The notes: generated by a model from the sequence alone, not told the origin. A stretch of 34,020 nucleotides of DNA from Acanthaster planci (GCF_001949145.1 NW_019091454.1:1004184-1038203); one strand, 5' to 3'; shown: positions 11,431 to 22,042, counted from the first letter of the stretch. Program-made: numbers and translations.

Positions 11431-11590
11431 AGGAGTTTGAACTGCCAGACTCATCGAGCACTTTGAAGTGCCAGAGTTGCAACTCTTTCTGCATCCTTCC
11501 TCCATGGTTGATCACATTACCACAGAAAATGGAGCAAAAGTGGAAACTCGAAAATCTCAAAAATGCAAAAGACACTATCCATTATCGATG

Positions 11591-11765
11591 GCGCTAAGAA
11601 AAAGAAGGACGAACATGACAGCAGTGCCACGGCACACTGTGGTAATAGAGGGCGCACTAGAGTTGATCAAGGTTTAACGAATGGCAAAAGGCAAAAAGGG
11701 AATTTGCAGAGATAGTGACCGTTTGGGTAGGATGAGCGCAGTGGACTATACCAACTGTCCAAATG
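11591..11765 (+). repeat. terminal repeat of DIRS copy 1 (upstream end)
   Basis: Starts gcgctaagaaaaagaaggac and ends gggtaggatgagcgcagtgg. The same sequence in the same orientation terminates the DIRS copy at 23.39 kb and occurs alone at 18.75-18.91 and 30.53-30.69 kb. An inverted partner lies at 8563-8411. Confidence 0.7.
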
Positions 11766-12248
11766 CACTGATGCATACACCTGTCAGTTTGTTTTTGAAC
11801 AATGTTGACACTAATGTCACAACTCTCTACATGGCTCTATGATAGTACAGGCTCATAAGCCCTTAATGTAAAATGTGCGTGCGTGTCCTTTGTCTTCCGT
11901 GTATTTTGTTAAATCAGAGTGCATTTTGAGAGGCTCTAGCTTACTACATTTGTAATGATCGAATGTACAAAGTTCATTTCCCAAATGAGCGTAGTTATCA
12001 TTAAATAATTATTCTTGGTACTGGTAGGCGAAACGTACCCAGAAAGTGAGTACATTTTCTGAGCATTTTTCTGAGGCTAATAATGTTATACATTGACCAT
12101 AACAATGTTTCCATAAGCATCTTTTTGGATTTATCAAAAATTTTTGATACTGTTTCGATCATTAATTGGAACATTAAACTGTGCATGAAATAGCCCAAGA
12201 TTTGTTTACAGTTACTTTATGCCAGCGTGTATCAATTCACACAGTTAT
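11766..12248. other. no recognisable feature (downstream flank of PLSCR)
   Basis: AT-rich sequence between the DIRS element and the presumed end of the scramblase 3' UTR. Nothing coding or repetitive was recognised. Confidence 0.35.
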
Positions 12249-12254
12249 TTTATT
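12249..12254 (-). terminator. candidate polyadenylation signal AATAAA for PLSCR
   Basis: On the minus strand the hexamer AATAAA lies about 480 bases past the PLSCR stop codon, a plausible 3' UTR length. This is inferred from the hexamer alone; such hexamers are frequent in AT-rich DNA. Confidence 0.35.
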
Positions 12255-12732
12255 GTTAAGGGGAAAGCATGTTCTACAGTTTCAAAATATTCATGGGCAC
12301 AAATGAGAAATTTTGACGTGGTCTACGCAAAAAAGAATGATTTAAACTTGTCGCATTTATCATCACTACCCCTAGGCTGCATAAACATTTAAAAATTCGA
12401 TAAAGTAAGAGCATTCAATAAAATCAGTAATGAAAATAGCATTCTTGGCTAAATACAGAGTATACGTGTACTTGGCTAAATCGTTGTATACATGCAGAAT
12501 TTGTTTCACTCTTTCCCTGTTTGGGCAACTCTAAAGTTAAATCATTAGTAAATGCAAGCCTTTACCCCATTTCACCTCAATACTCTGGAAAACGTTGTGG
12601 TTTATGTAACTTTTAAGTGACATTCCATACAATGAGATGATCTTTTGTTACATGTTATAATAATTCAGTCCTCATATACATTGCAGTAACACATTATCAT
12701 GAGTGATAACACTTTGCCACAGATACCAATTC

Positions 12733-12795
12733 TTACATCATGCCTACTTTTCGTTGGTCTTTTTTGTTTCCGGAGCGTTCAAAAAACATGAAGTC
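12733..12795 (-). CDS. PLSCR: phospholipid scramblase, last coding exon
   Basis: On the minus strand an acceptor (ccctttcag) precedes GAC TTC ATG at 12795. The exon encodes DFMFFERSGNKKDQRKVGMM and stops with TAA at 12735-12733. DFMFFE completes the C-terminal transmembrane helix begun in the preceding exon (...GACFLI), a hallmark of the scramblase family, and the short polar tail after it matches the family's usual ending in length. The upstream donor at 19013 and this acceptor are in the same phase (between codons), so the exons join cleanly across a 6.2-kb intron. The 3' UTR follows toward lower coordinates. Small but well supported by splice site, phase, motif and stop. Confidence 0.9.
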   Translation of the reverse strand, partial: DFMFFERSGNKKDQRKVGMM

Positions 12796-13533
12796 CTGAA
12801 AGGGAAAGAAAACAAAACAAAGAAAATTAAAATCATCAATCTTACTGTATATTTTTTATGAAAAATGAAACCATGAAAAGCTTAAGAAATTATTTACACG
12901 TATGAAGCTTATGTGTGTGTGAAAAAGAAGCCATGGAAGAGGCTTTCCACTGATATGCTTTCTTGCAAGTAAAAAGAAAATAACATTGGTAAACACTATG
13001 TAGACCAATATAAAAATACATATAAATATTTAAAATACAGTAATGTTATGCAATAACATTACAATCCAAGCACGTGCGAACTGAACACGCATACATTTTG
13101 TTTGTCATATCATCAGTCGACCAAAGATATTTCAGTTATATACCACTTTTTGAAACGAACTTCAAAGTTTGACGTCATATTTAACCTAAATAAAATCTGC
13201 ATGGGTTACATTCGCAGTGGAAATATTGAGATGCCATTTGTGAGAAAGGCACAGATGAAGCAGATCGGTCAACTTTATACTATGCCATCACAAAGCTAAA
13301 TTATACTAGTGTACATGTACATGTAACTCTGAACAGGCTTGGCTTATTCAGAACATCCCACTGCCACTAAGATCTGGGTGTCTTGGCATGCAATATATTT
13401 GACATTCTTGAGTAATTGTACATTTGTAATGTTTCAACTGAATCCAACCTAGAATCTTTTGGGTTTTTTCATATATCCTGGCATATTTCAAAAACTCATA
13501 TTGTCACACATAATAGAAGACTCCCACAGGCTT

Positions 13534-13975
13534 GGAACCATATTTAAAAGCGTATTTTACCCCCCTTTTGTTTTATGCTAATGAGCATAGATATATCAAT
13601 AGCTTTGCTCATGAGCAAAACTGTAATGGCATCCCAGGAAGAAAGCTTCAAAATTACATTAGTTTGTACCAAAAAGGTCCTGCAATTTTATACATTTTGC
13701 AGGACTAACTTTTCTTTTCTTTGCTGATTCATTTTTTTATGTGCATACACATGTAGTTATAAGTTATATATCAATAAGTTATAAGTTGTGTATCAATCCC
13801 TCTCTCAGAAATGTTTTCAGTGAGTAAATTCTGGGTCCACAGTTTGAACAGAAAAAACCTATGCACTGAACTATGTCTTCCCTAGAAGACTTAACAGAAG
13901 TGCCCTTCGGTTGACAGGAGGGAACAGATAATTTTAAGTGTCTAGAACAGTGCACTTTTCAATCTATTTAACCCT
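13534..13975 (+). repeat. diverged intronic repeat, copy A
   Basis: About 440 bases collinear with copies B and C. Shared blocks are tttatgctaatg (13572), tgctcatgagcaaaact (13605), cagtttgaac (13839), atgtcttcc (13873) and gtgcacttttcaat (13950). Carries a 22-bp tandem duplication at about 13755-13797. No coding capacity. Family unknown. Confidence 0.65.
13755..13798. repeat. 22-bp tandem duplication
   Basis: agttataagttatatatcaat is followed directly by agttataagttgtgtatcaat. Two units inside repeat copy A. Confidence 0.75.
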
Positions 13976-14170
13976 TTTAAGAAACATAATTTTTTCATAC
14001 AATGAAGAAGACAACAAAGTTGTTGAAAATTTAAAAAAAAAAAAAAGAAAAATTCATGGCAGCAACACTTTTGCTCTCTGTGGTAAATGCACGTGATTAG
14101 TTCAATGTTTTAAAGACACCATGTAATAAAATTGTTTTACAGCAACTCTTCATACTGTAAGAGTAATGTT

Positions 14171-14545
14171 CCAACTAACCTGATTTTCATTTGTGCCTTG
14201 CTATTTTAAACCTGTATTTTGGAGCCTCTTGGGTTATGAATTATGACATTCATGAGCAAAACTATGTTGTCATCAAAGGCACGGAACCTCAGCATTGTAT
14301 TGATTTGCGCAAGAAAAACTGCTCTTGTTAATGTTCATTTCTTTACCAATAACTCGGCAAGTATCACTTTTTCCAGTAATTTTTTCAAAGATCAAATTTG
14401 GGGTTCAAAATTTGAACCTAAAAATGTAAATTGAAAAGTGTCTTCCATGATAAAAACATCACAGCAATAACACCTTCACTTTCCTGACGGAAAAGCTTGG
14501 ACAACTTTTAATGTTAAAAAGTGCACTTTTCAATACACTTACCTC
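14171..14545 (+). repeat. diverged intronic repeat, copy B (left arm of palindrome)
   Basis: Runs from ctaacctgattttcatttg through ttcatgagcaaaactatg, aaatttggggttcaaaatt and tgtcttcc to gtgcacttttcaatacac. The same blocks appear in the same order on the opposite strand in copy C. The best block, aatttggggttcaaaatttg at 14396, matches the complement of 14790-14810 at all but one position. Confidence 0.8.
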
Positions 14546-14660
14546 CAAAGGGATTACAAATAGTTTCCATACATTTAAAGGATCCAGGAAATGAATTTTT
14601 CTTGGAATCACTTTTTGTGTACCTCTGTAATATATGAAGACTGTTTGACATCTATTTTGA

Positions 14661-15085
14661 GTTACGTGAACTGAACCGTGCACTTTTTCACACATTAAAA
14701 ATTGACCAAGCATTCCTGGACAAGTAAGGGCACTTTTGCTTTGATGTAAATCCAGGAAGACATGCTTCAGGTTGCATGTTTTCATGTTCAAATTGTGAAC
14801 CCCAAATTTGGTATCTGGGAACATTTCTGTGAAAAGGATTTTAGCTGGATTATTGCCATATACTTACACAGTAATAAATTGGCCAAGAAAATGAAATCTG
14901 CCACAGCAGTGGATAAAAAATTTAGGAATTTTCTGTGCACAAATCAGTGCAACATTGAGATTCAGGACCTTAGATGACATCATAGTTCTGCTCATGAACA
15001 TGCAAATACGCATTAGCATAAAACCAAAAAAGCAGCAAAATATGGGTTAAAATTGCAAAACAAAAATTTAAAGTCAGGTTAATTT
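14661..15085 (-). repeat. diverged intronic repeat, copy C (right arm of palindrome)
   Basis: Inverted partner of copy B, separated from it by about 115 bases. On the minus strand it reads ttaacctgactttaaat, ttttatgctaatg, ttcatgagcagaactatg, caaatttggggttcacaa, atgtcttcctgg and gtgcacggttcagt. It keeps the tttatgctaatg block that is present in copy A but degraded in copy B, so the three are independent descendants of one unit. Confidence 0.8.
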
Positions 15086-18000
15086 AAACCCAAACTTGCA
15101 ATTTCAAGGGTTTTTAGTAAAAAATATAAAAACATTTCTATTTCCTGGTTCCTTTAGAAAGACTTTAAAGATGTACACAATGTGACTCTACCAAGAAAAA
15201 ATAACAATTGTACGGAAGCTTTAATTCCATTAGGCAGTATTACAAACAAAATACAAAAGCGATGAGTCTTTCATCCTAACTTCTCAGAGGAAGAGAAATT
15301 TCAATTGAATGGGATTTGTTATGTGTTTTGTTGCCTGAAAGGTCAAACCACTATACTAGTTGACATAAGAAAACAAATTGCACTGCTGCAGTAAATCAGA
15401 ACTGCTAGGCCCGCTTTCATGTCGGAAGCAATAGACCATTTCAGACTAATTTCATGTCTAGAAAGTTTATTATGGTACCTGGCATCCACAGGAGACCAGG
15501 AGACCAACACATGGCAGAAGTCCTCACTGTGCCCCAACCCAGTACGAAGGTGACCTATCACAATTGTCACCAGTGAAGGGAAAGGAAAGCTGGCTAACAT
15601 CACTCATTTAAGGGTTCTGGCAGATATTGAGAGAAGGGTACTCAGATATGGAAGGCTCCTGAAACCCATCCAGCAAGCCCAGCTTGCAAGGGCAACACAA
15701 CATGGCCAATAAGGCAGGTAAAGGAAAGCATCTGCTTCAGAGAGATGTGATCAAAGTCTCCAGTACAGGGTGAAAGGCCCAATTCTGTAGTAGCTAATAA
15801 AGCTGTTGAAAGAGTTCTGACTATTTGGAAGAGATGTGGGTCCATCTAGAATGGTTTTAGGCAGAAAAGTGTCATATTGAGGGTAAGAACTGTGCCTTCT
15901 GTTTGAGTGGAATGGGTGTGGAGCACCAGAGGGGAAAACATAGGCCGTAGTGGTGGAGCTGCTTAATGTGCCTGTGATTTAGTGACAGTGAACTTGTTTG
16001 TTGGCCAAATGAGTACATACTCCAGGGGAGTAGGTATAGCAGTGGCTGCAGTGAGGGTCCTAGTAGAATGTGTCTGACAACTAGACTTCTTGGACTTAGA
16101 TTGGGAAGAGGTTGCTCTCCTAAAATGAATTAACACTTTGGTGTGAGGCCAAGAAGGGGACATAAAAGTTTGGGAGAAGACCTGGCTCAAGAAAAGTAAA
16201 TACTCAAGGAAGATGTCACATGTAGAAGAGACTTGGGGAAAACTACTGCTCACACGCCGTGAACATACACCATTATGTAGACTTTACCATGTGCAGAGGT
16301 CAACAGGGTCAGCTCAGTCTAAAGAGTTAGAGGAGACTGCAGAAAAGGAGGCATATCTTCTGCAGACAGATAGGTATCACCCACTAGACAACAGCCAGCA
16401 TAAGCAGTGAGTCACTGCAGATGGGACATATCACTTCCTTGTACAAGCCTAATGCTGCCCTGCAATAAAAAGAGCGAGTCAAGTCGCTAATTTTGGCAAA
16501 TACCATTCCATTGATAACAAAGCTGGGCAAAATGTACATATACTGTAGTTTAACTCCAGCACTGATGATCATGCTTTGCAAAATTTTCATTTAGTGCTTG
16601 GAATCAAGTACATGCCATTTTCTGTGCAATGTACTCAAATCTCAGACCTTATTTTCAGTTTTGAGTATTTTTCCAAGATTTATTATTTACGCCAATTAAT
16701 TCACACAATAATGTATGGGAAGCACAGGAGTCAAGTAAAAGTTTGCCAGACTTCAGTTCACATGGAAAAGGAGTGTTTAGCATCCAACTCCGTAACTATC
16801 ATGGCACAGCACACCACATCATTCAGAGTTTAAGAAAATACTGTGACATCTTTGATATTCATGCCATCTGTACAAGTAGTTGGTGGTGCACTGTATGACC
16901 ACTATTTTGTGACACAAAGCATACTAGTGTTCAATGGACTGTGAGACATGAACAAATGAGAAGAGACCAGAGAGAAGCTCATTTGTTGACTGATTGGAAG
17001 ATCAGAGATTTCAAATTAGAAGTAACCTACTGTATGGATCTAAGTTAATGACAATAACTCACATATTAATAATGTAAAAAGTATCAAACTTCATAGAAAA
17101 GTTACCATGTCTCATCTTTCTTTGTGCCAAATTGCTACATTTCAGCTAACAAGAGGAAAGATTGATACCAGTGTGCATTTTATCTCCTCAGAAATTATTT
17201 GAAGAACACTGATTTTTCAGGCAATGATGCATGGCACTTCTTTGAAAATAATTATAAAAAATGCAATGAAGAGAGATGCGTGTATATTAAGAATGAACAA
17301 TAGTGAATGTTACCAGAAACAGAGGAAACTTTATCCTCTATGGATGAATATAGATGCTAACAGCAAACTGAAAACCAAATACAAATCCTGCAAGTATAAC
17401 CTACATGTAGTATAAGAACAAGGTAGAAGTGCATATACATGTAAGTCTCAGCTAAAGATCAACTCCCCTCACTCCAAATCAATCTGAAGAGAATTCTTGG
17501 ACAGCAAATCGAAATCTGCCTACTCTACTGTGGAATGGGATTATTCAGCAGACTGCCCACGCTATGTAGTATTGTGTATTGTCTATGTAGTTCTGAAAAG
17601 GACAACTTGCTCAGGTCTATTCATGATTTTTAAATGCTTCTGCTCTCCCAGCACCCCTACTGCAATGCTTATATTGTCTCCTGTATGCACTTTGATTACT
17701 GAATCAGGCAACTGTATGGACTCTGAACTGTTCATGTTAAGCAACTGTGTGCTGTTCAATTAAAATGCTACAGGCACTATTGTATGTACCGCAATTTTTT
17801 ATGCAAGAGAAATCTTTCGTCAAACCACGTAATGAGTCATACGAGTATATGATGACGCAAATATCTATTAATATCTTTCATACGCATTGGTCTAGTGATA
17901 GCTTTTTCTAGGTTTCAGTGTTATTAATACACAATTCTCTTGATCTCAGGTGTTAACTTGGAAGCCAAAAACGTGGACATTCAAAATAATTAGCAATGAA

Positions 18001-18466
18001 CAGTGTGCTTTTATATCCATACATGTTTCTTTTTCTTGGTAATCGAGGAAAACTTGATGCTCAAAGAGAGAACTAGCATGCTTGACAGTACGATACTGAA
18101 GTAAATAAGGGTATCTTACAGTCATACCCCAGAACGACTGTAAGGAAGGGAATAGTAAATTAATGCACTGTCCGATTCCCAGAGTTTGGAAGGACTGAAT
18201 CCACTGCACCAATGTCCCTTCGAACTAGTACGAAATATCTACTGATCTGGGACCTAATGAAAAAAAAAGGTGGAGAAATCATACACCACAAGAGAAAAAT
18301 CAAATAACAAATGCTACATTCCTTGTTTAAACTTTATCACGGGACCTAGAAGATATATACAAGAAGGGAAATCCGGGATATATACCAGAATAACAAAACA
18401 GGACGTTCCTCCGTTAAACTTTATTTCAGTAACTGGAAGATATGTACAAATATACAAGGAGTAAAT
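15086..18466. other. intronic sequence without recognised features
   Basis: No conserved exon, transposon terminus or RNA gene was recognised on either strand. Short frames at 15343-15603, 15642-15845 and 15963-16253 (all minus) lie near one another and could be pieces of one decayed mobile-element protein, but I cannot name it. Confidence 0.35.
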
Positions 18467-18599
18467 ATGCAATGTCTAACAGGCAAGGGAAAGTCTAGGG
18501 ACAAGACCCGACTAAGGTCAAGTCTAGGCGAAGGTCAAGGGAAAGTCTGCCATCCGTGCAAGACTGAACACAAATATGGAAAAAGACTTCGAAAAGCGA

Positions 18600-18912
18600 T
18601 AAAAGGAACAGTCCTACCATTCAGAAGGACGAGAATGACCAGGGAAGAAAGAATAAGGGAGTTGATCGAGAAATGAAATGGCACAAAGCTTAGTGAAGGA
18701 AAACTCTCGAAAATATCAGAGCTGGACAAGAGGACGTCCATTAGTAATGGCCCTAAGAAAAGAGCAAGATCATAGTGGCCACTTCCGCGGGAGTTGAGCG
18801 AGTGAGGGCGCACTTCCAATTGATCGAGAATTTAGCAAATGGAGTAATGGACATAATTAGGAAATAATGCATATGTATTGGTAATCTGTCTAAGTTGCAG
18901 GCAGTAGACTGG
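18600..18912 (+). repeat. solo DIRS terminal repeat (with partial internal duplication)
   Basis: ccctaagaaaagagcaagatcat at 18750, gagggcgcacttcc near 18805, aattgatcgagaatttagc near 18820 and the terminal gcagtagactgg near 18901 follow the same order as the terminal repeats at 11591 and 23227, same strand. A shorter related block (cagaaggacgagaatgacc ... gttgatcgagaaatg, 18620-18675) sits just upstream, as if the repeat had been partly duplicated. No DIRS coding remnant is attached. Confidence 0.6.
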
Positions 18913-19013
18913 TGAATTCAATCCAAAATTTTGTTCTAAATTGCTATTAAATAAGTCATTACAGGGATAACCTTAACGTGTATAAGACAGTTTCTACTAT
19001 ACACTGTACTTAC

Positions 19014-19175
19014 AATTAGGAAGCAGGCTCCCAGCATGACTGCCTTCATTTTCACATCCAAATCCATGGGAAATGAAATACCGAAGTTATCTGCATCAGT
19101 AAATACCTCCTTAGCAAATCCACTCCACTGTTTGGATATTTTTCCAACTTTTGTGTTGCCATCTGCTGAAAGAAC
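19014..19175 (-). CDS. PLSCR: phospholipid scramblase, penultimate coding exon
   Basis: Minus-strand exon with acceptor (tttgacag) before 19175 and donor GTAAGT from 19013; 162 bases, 54 codons, both boundaries between codons. It begins [19 protein letters not shown] and continues [19 protein letters not shown] to the membrane segment [26 protein letters not shown] is the EF-hand-like Ca2+-binding loop of scramblases (human PLSCR1 D273-D284, from family knowledge), with all acidic positions kept. GKISKQWSG corresponds to the region overlapping the nuclear-import segment of human PLSCR1. Scramblases are palmitoylated, type II membrane-anchored proteins implicated in Ca2+-dependent phospholipid movement and in transcriptional roles. 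The exon is intact with no stop. Confidence 0.95.
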
Positions 19176-19566
19176 CTGTCAAATAAAAGTCACAGATATG
19201 GGCACTTGCATTTCAGTTTTTTTTACTGTTCCTAGTTTTATTTTGAATTAAGGCAGCATTTCAGCTAGCCTTTTTCAGCTTTCTGCAGGTGGGGGAATTT
19301 ACGGCCCCGTCCAAATCTAGTGATTGTTTCCACACAGTGGCCTTACATGATATTCGGTTTAAAGATGTGGCCCGTTCAATTATGACCCTAATCCTATGAT
19401 TTTCCAAAACAGACCAGACAGGTTAGTCTGCAGTCCTGTGTTTTCACAAAAATGGGTCATCTCCATTGTGCCCAGTTTGTGAAGTAACCCAATACCTATG
19501 CCCACAGATGCCAGGAGTTAGTCCTCTGTACATTCATTTTGATGGGTCCCCTTAACTTCCTATCAG

Positions 19567-20215
19567 TTTCACCGCATCTTCCAAACATGCATGAGGAGCC
19601 TTGAGTTACCCCCTCGGATTTTTAGCCAACATAGTTTTCGGATCATGACAGCTGCAGAGGCCACTATTAATGGGGTCCCCAATTCACAAATCCAGTCAAT
19701 GGGCCGGTGCCACCATGCCACCATGCAGGACATTGACCTGGTGCGGTTTGCGAGGCGCTCAATTGGAGGCCCTAGTTCCAACATTGCGACGGCAACTCTG
19801 CAGCAACCATGTACCACACATGATACTCATCTATTCAGGCACTAACAACCTGTTCTCCACTCCTGTCAAGGAGATTAGGCAACAGATAGAGGAGGGATTG
19901 CACACCACACGTAACATATTGCCAGAGACAACCATAATTTTTGGTCTGACATTCTCACATGACTCTTTTATTTTGAGGAGTTGAGAACGAAGCGCAGGCA
20001 AAAAGAATGTCCGTGCCTTAAACAGATTTGCTCAGAGAATCTGCGTGAAATCGGGAAATGCACACAGAACTGTTCACAAACACTGTTGACACACACAACC
20101 TCACAGCTTCACAGCATGCATTGCACTGCAGTGATGGGAGTCCACTTGTCTGTACTGGGCAATGAGATACTCTGCAACAACTTGCACTAAGCGATGGGAT
20201 ATTTTGCTGTGAAGC
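19567..20215 (+). pseudogene. SGNH-hydrolase-like domain remnant (retroelement-type)
   Basis: The plus-strand translation contains LRGAQLEALVPTLRRQL, then HMILIYSGTNNLFSTPVKEI and EEGLHTTRNILPETTIIFG. This is the pattern of SGNH/GDSL hydrolase domains carried by some retroelements, where a GxND block (here GTNN, the Asp replaced by Asn) is followed by a helix and a hydrophobic strand. After 19984 the frame breaks. Later pieces (NRFAQRIC near 20020, GVHLSVLGNEIL near 20135) correspond to the end of the domain. GVHLS is the region of the catalytic Asp-x-x-His block, with the expected D replaced. Active-site loss plus frameshifts show it is dead. The family assignment is from motif memory. Confidence 0.6.
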
Positions 20216-20249
20216 TGCACTCATCCTGTATCCACTCTCTCATTCTCTC

Positions 20250-20435
20250 CCCGGCGCAAATCCATCGAACAATTTCGGAGGAGGGCTTGCAAAATTATTT
20301 TGGGATGGGATTACGATCATTATGATGATGCTTGTAGAATTCTCTGCCTTGACACTTTAGCCAACAGGCGAGAAGACCATTGCCATAGTTTTGCAAATAA
20401 GATCCTTTCAATCCCTGTACTAAGCAATTGTTTCC
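20250..20435 (+). pseudogene. LINE ORF2 C-terminal fragment (CR1/L2/Jockey group)
   Basis: The plus-strand frame reads RRKSIEQFRRRACKIILG, then WDYDHYDDACRILCLDTL, then ANRREDHCHSFANKIL. This is the conserved C-terminal pattern of CR1/L2-type LINE ORF2 (QKRACRIILG...YE.AL..L.L..L..RR..LC..FA.K). It is only the tail; RT and endonuclease are absent. It follows the SGNH remnant in the same orientation after about 40 bases. Confidence 0.7.
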
Positions 20436-20599
20436 CCTTTCTAGGCTTGAAAGCCATGGTAGGAATCTGCGGAATAGTAGAAGCATCACTACTAGGCAGT
20501 GGGGCAACCCTTCATGTCATTCCATTTCATCTGACAAAATACAGGCAACCTACAAATTGTGTAAAGTTATAGTTTAAAATATGCTTAGCAAGACTTTTG

Positions 20600-20790
20600 C
20601 TTCAAGGATGTTAATTGATTTTGGAGTTTTGCCCTGCCCGACGTGTATTTTAACACTGTATACTCAGTGTATGCCCCCAAAGGCTTGTGAAAAAAACCAC
20701 AAGCGTACTCGGGTGCGATGCGAACCCACAACCTCCTGCTTACTAGTGTAGATGCCGTAACTGCTCAACCACCGAGCTTGCTGCTGTTGG
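20600..20790 (-). mobile_element. tRNA-derived SINE
   Basis: On the minus strand, GCTCGGTGGTTGAGC (20777-20763) carries an A-box-like sequence (TGGTTGAGCAGTTA). About 45 bases on, GGGTTCGCATCGCACCC carries a B-box-like sequence (GTTCGCATC at 20725-20717). This spacing is normal for an RNA polymerase III internal promoter. The body then runs CTTGTGGTTTTTTTCACAAG (a 6-bp hairpin at 20684-20703) and an ACACTG/CAGTGT hairpin at 20652-20669. Intact tRNA folding was not found, so a SINE rather than a tRNA gene. Confidence 0.6.
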
Positions 20791-20934
20791 CTGGCTGGTT
20801 CAAATCAGATGTAGCAGCGGGTACCGCGAACATGGCTGCAGCACAGCTAGAATATCCTGCCAAGCAGAAGGGTCATTGGGCAATGTCCAACAAGTTAAGT
20901 GTAGGTTCTGGATGAGGGATCCCTGACTTGGGCT

Positions 20935-21395
20935 ATTGGAGGATAAAGAGGTTATGCTTACAGTTGCACTATGTAGAAGAAAATATCTCTTTAATGAACG
21001 TGTGGTTCTGAGAAGAACTGATGGTGCCCTAATCGTCTTCAGGAGGGTGACTGGTTGCCTGGCTCTGAGGATGCTGGTTATCAGTGCTGGAGAGGATGCT
21101 AAGGGTGCATTGGAGCAGAAAGAATTGCTCGTGGTGGATCTGTGGGCTGAAAGGCTATTGAGTGCGTTCACTGATGCATGGCAGTGTGGTGTAGGTTTTA
21201 GTGGGACAAGGAACTAGTGACCGTGGGCATAGATGATCCGTTGGTCGGGGAGGTTAATATGGAGTGCTACATGCTGCTGATGTGGAATCCAACGTCTTGG
21301 GGTACTGTGTCATGCTTGTATATCTCGATAGCTTCCCTGATGTGTCTTGGGTACAATCAGTGAGAAAGGTGGGAAGGTATACACTAGTAGGCCTG
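20935..21395 (-). mobile_element. Penelope-like element 3' fragment
   Basis: The minus-strand translation near 21380-21270 reads RHIREAIEIYKHDTVPQDV followed by GFHISSM, matching the plus-strand fragment at 29.5 kb (RRIREASEIFQHNAVPQDI). This is the C-terminal end of the protein, in the GIY-YIG endonuclease region of Penelope-like elements. A 3' untranslated block with a CTCCTGA.GAC...GTTAAA-like arrangement follows (about 21060-20960), collinear with 29847-29895. Stops are present. Confidence 0.5.
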
Positions 21396-22042
21396 TCCAG
21401 TTAATCTGTAGAGCGTCCGTGGCCCACGCCCATGGATGCACTGCTCTGCCTTGCTGAGAGGCTTGGAGGGATGACCTGCAAGGAGCACAAGGACAAGATA
21501 CAGGTCACAACAGGAAATGAGCTGTCTTGAAGGGGAACGCTCAATGAACATACAAAGAAGGAGGTGTTGTCTGGGGAAGTAGAGCCATCAGGGACAACCA
21601 CCGTGGATAGTGGTCACGGCAGAACGGTAGTTGCGTATATGATTGTTAACTGGATTCCTGACTCAAGTAGGTACAAGAAAAAGTTGGCTACTGGGGTTAT
21701 AGGTGCCTCGGTTAGAGCCACACATTGTCCGTCACACCATGACGTAAAAGGCTGTTTTCTGCGGATATAGACTTATACTAGCAGCCTGATTAATCGGGCA
21801 TCAGGGCAGGTGAGGACAGAAAGGGGCAAAGGGAAGAACATGGTAACATTCCTGATCGATCCTGACAGAACTGCTGGGATTAGGGGTGACGGAGGAAAGG
21901 CGCACAGGTACATTAACCTTCCCAGTTGAAATAAAGGATATCTGTAGCGCAGGTCTGTAGGTGAGGGAACTTGGTGCAGAACGTATGCAGCTGTGCATTC
22001 TCTGTCAAGGTAAAGAGGTCAATTTGTAGATTATTGAGTACC

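Larger units (their letters stand above)
8330..11765 (-). mobile_element. DIRS-like tyrosine-recombinase retrotransposon, near full length but decayed (copy 1)
   Basis: Read on the minus strand from 11765 to 8330, the order is terminal repeat, gag-like region, reverse transcriptase/RNase H remnants, tyrosine recombinase, and an inverted copy of the terminal repeat. Inverted rather than direct termini together with a tyrosine recombinase in place of a DDE integrase are hallmarks of the DIRS order (established knowledge). All frames are broken by stops and frameshifts. The overall length of about 3.4 kb is shorter than typical DIRS elements (5-6 kb), so internal deletions are likely. It shares nucleotide blocks with the copy at 21.4-23.4 kb, for example gtagagccatcaggga-type sequence near 9450 and 21585, and agaacggtagttgcgta near 9492 and 21622. 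Confidence 0.75.
12796..19013 (-). other. PLSCR: PLSCR intron (6.2 kb)
   Basis: Bounded on the minus strand by GTAAGT (donor, 19013) and ...TTTCAG (acceptor, 12796). It holds the three-copy diverged repeat with a large palindrome (13534-15085) and a solo DIRS terminal repeat (18.6-18.91 kb). From about 15100 to 18400 I recognise no gene or mobile element. A minus-strand open stretch at 15642-15845 and another at 15963-16253 are separated by stops and have no recognised domain. Confidence 0.8.

Noticed and set aside
20701-20777. tRNA gene on the minus strand
   Set aside because: A- and B-box-like sequences are present but no cloverleaf acceptor or anticodon stem could be formed; fits a SINE head better.
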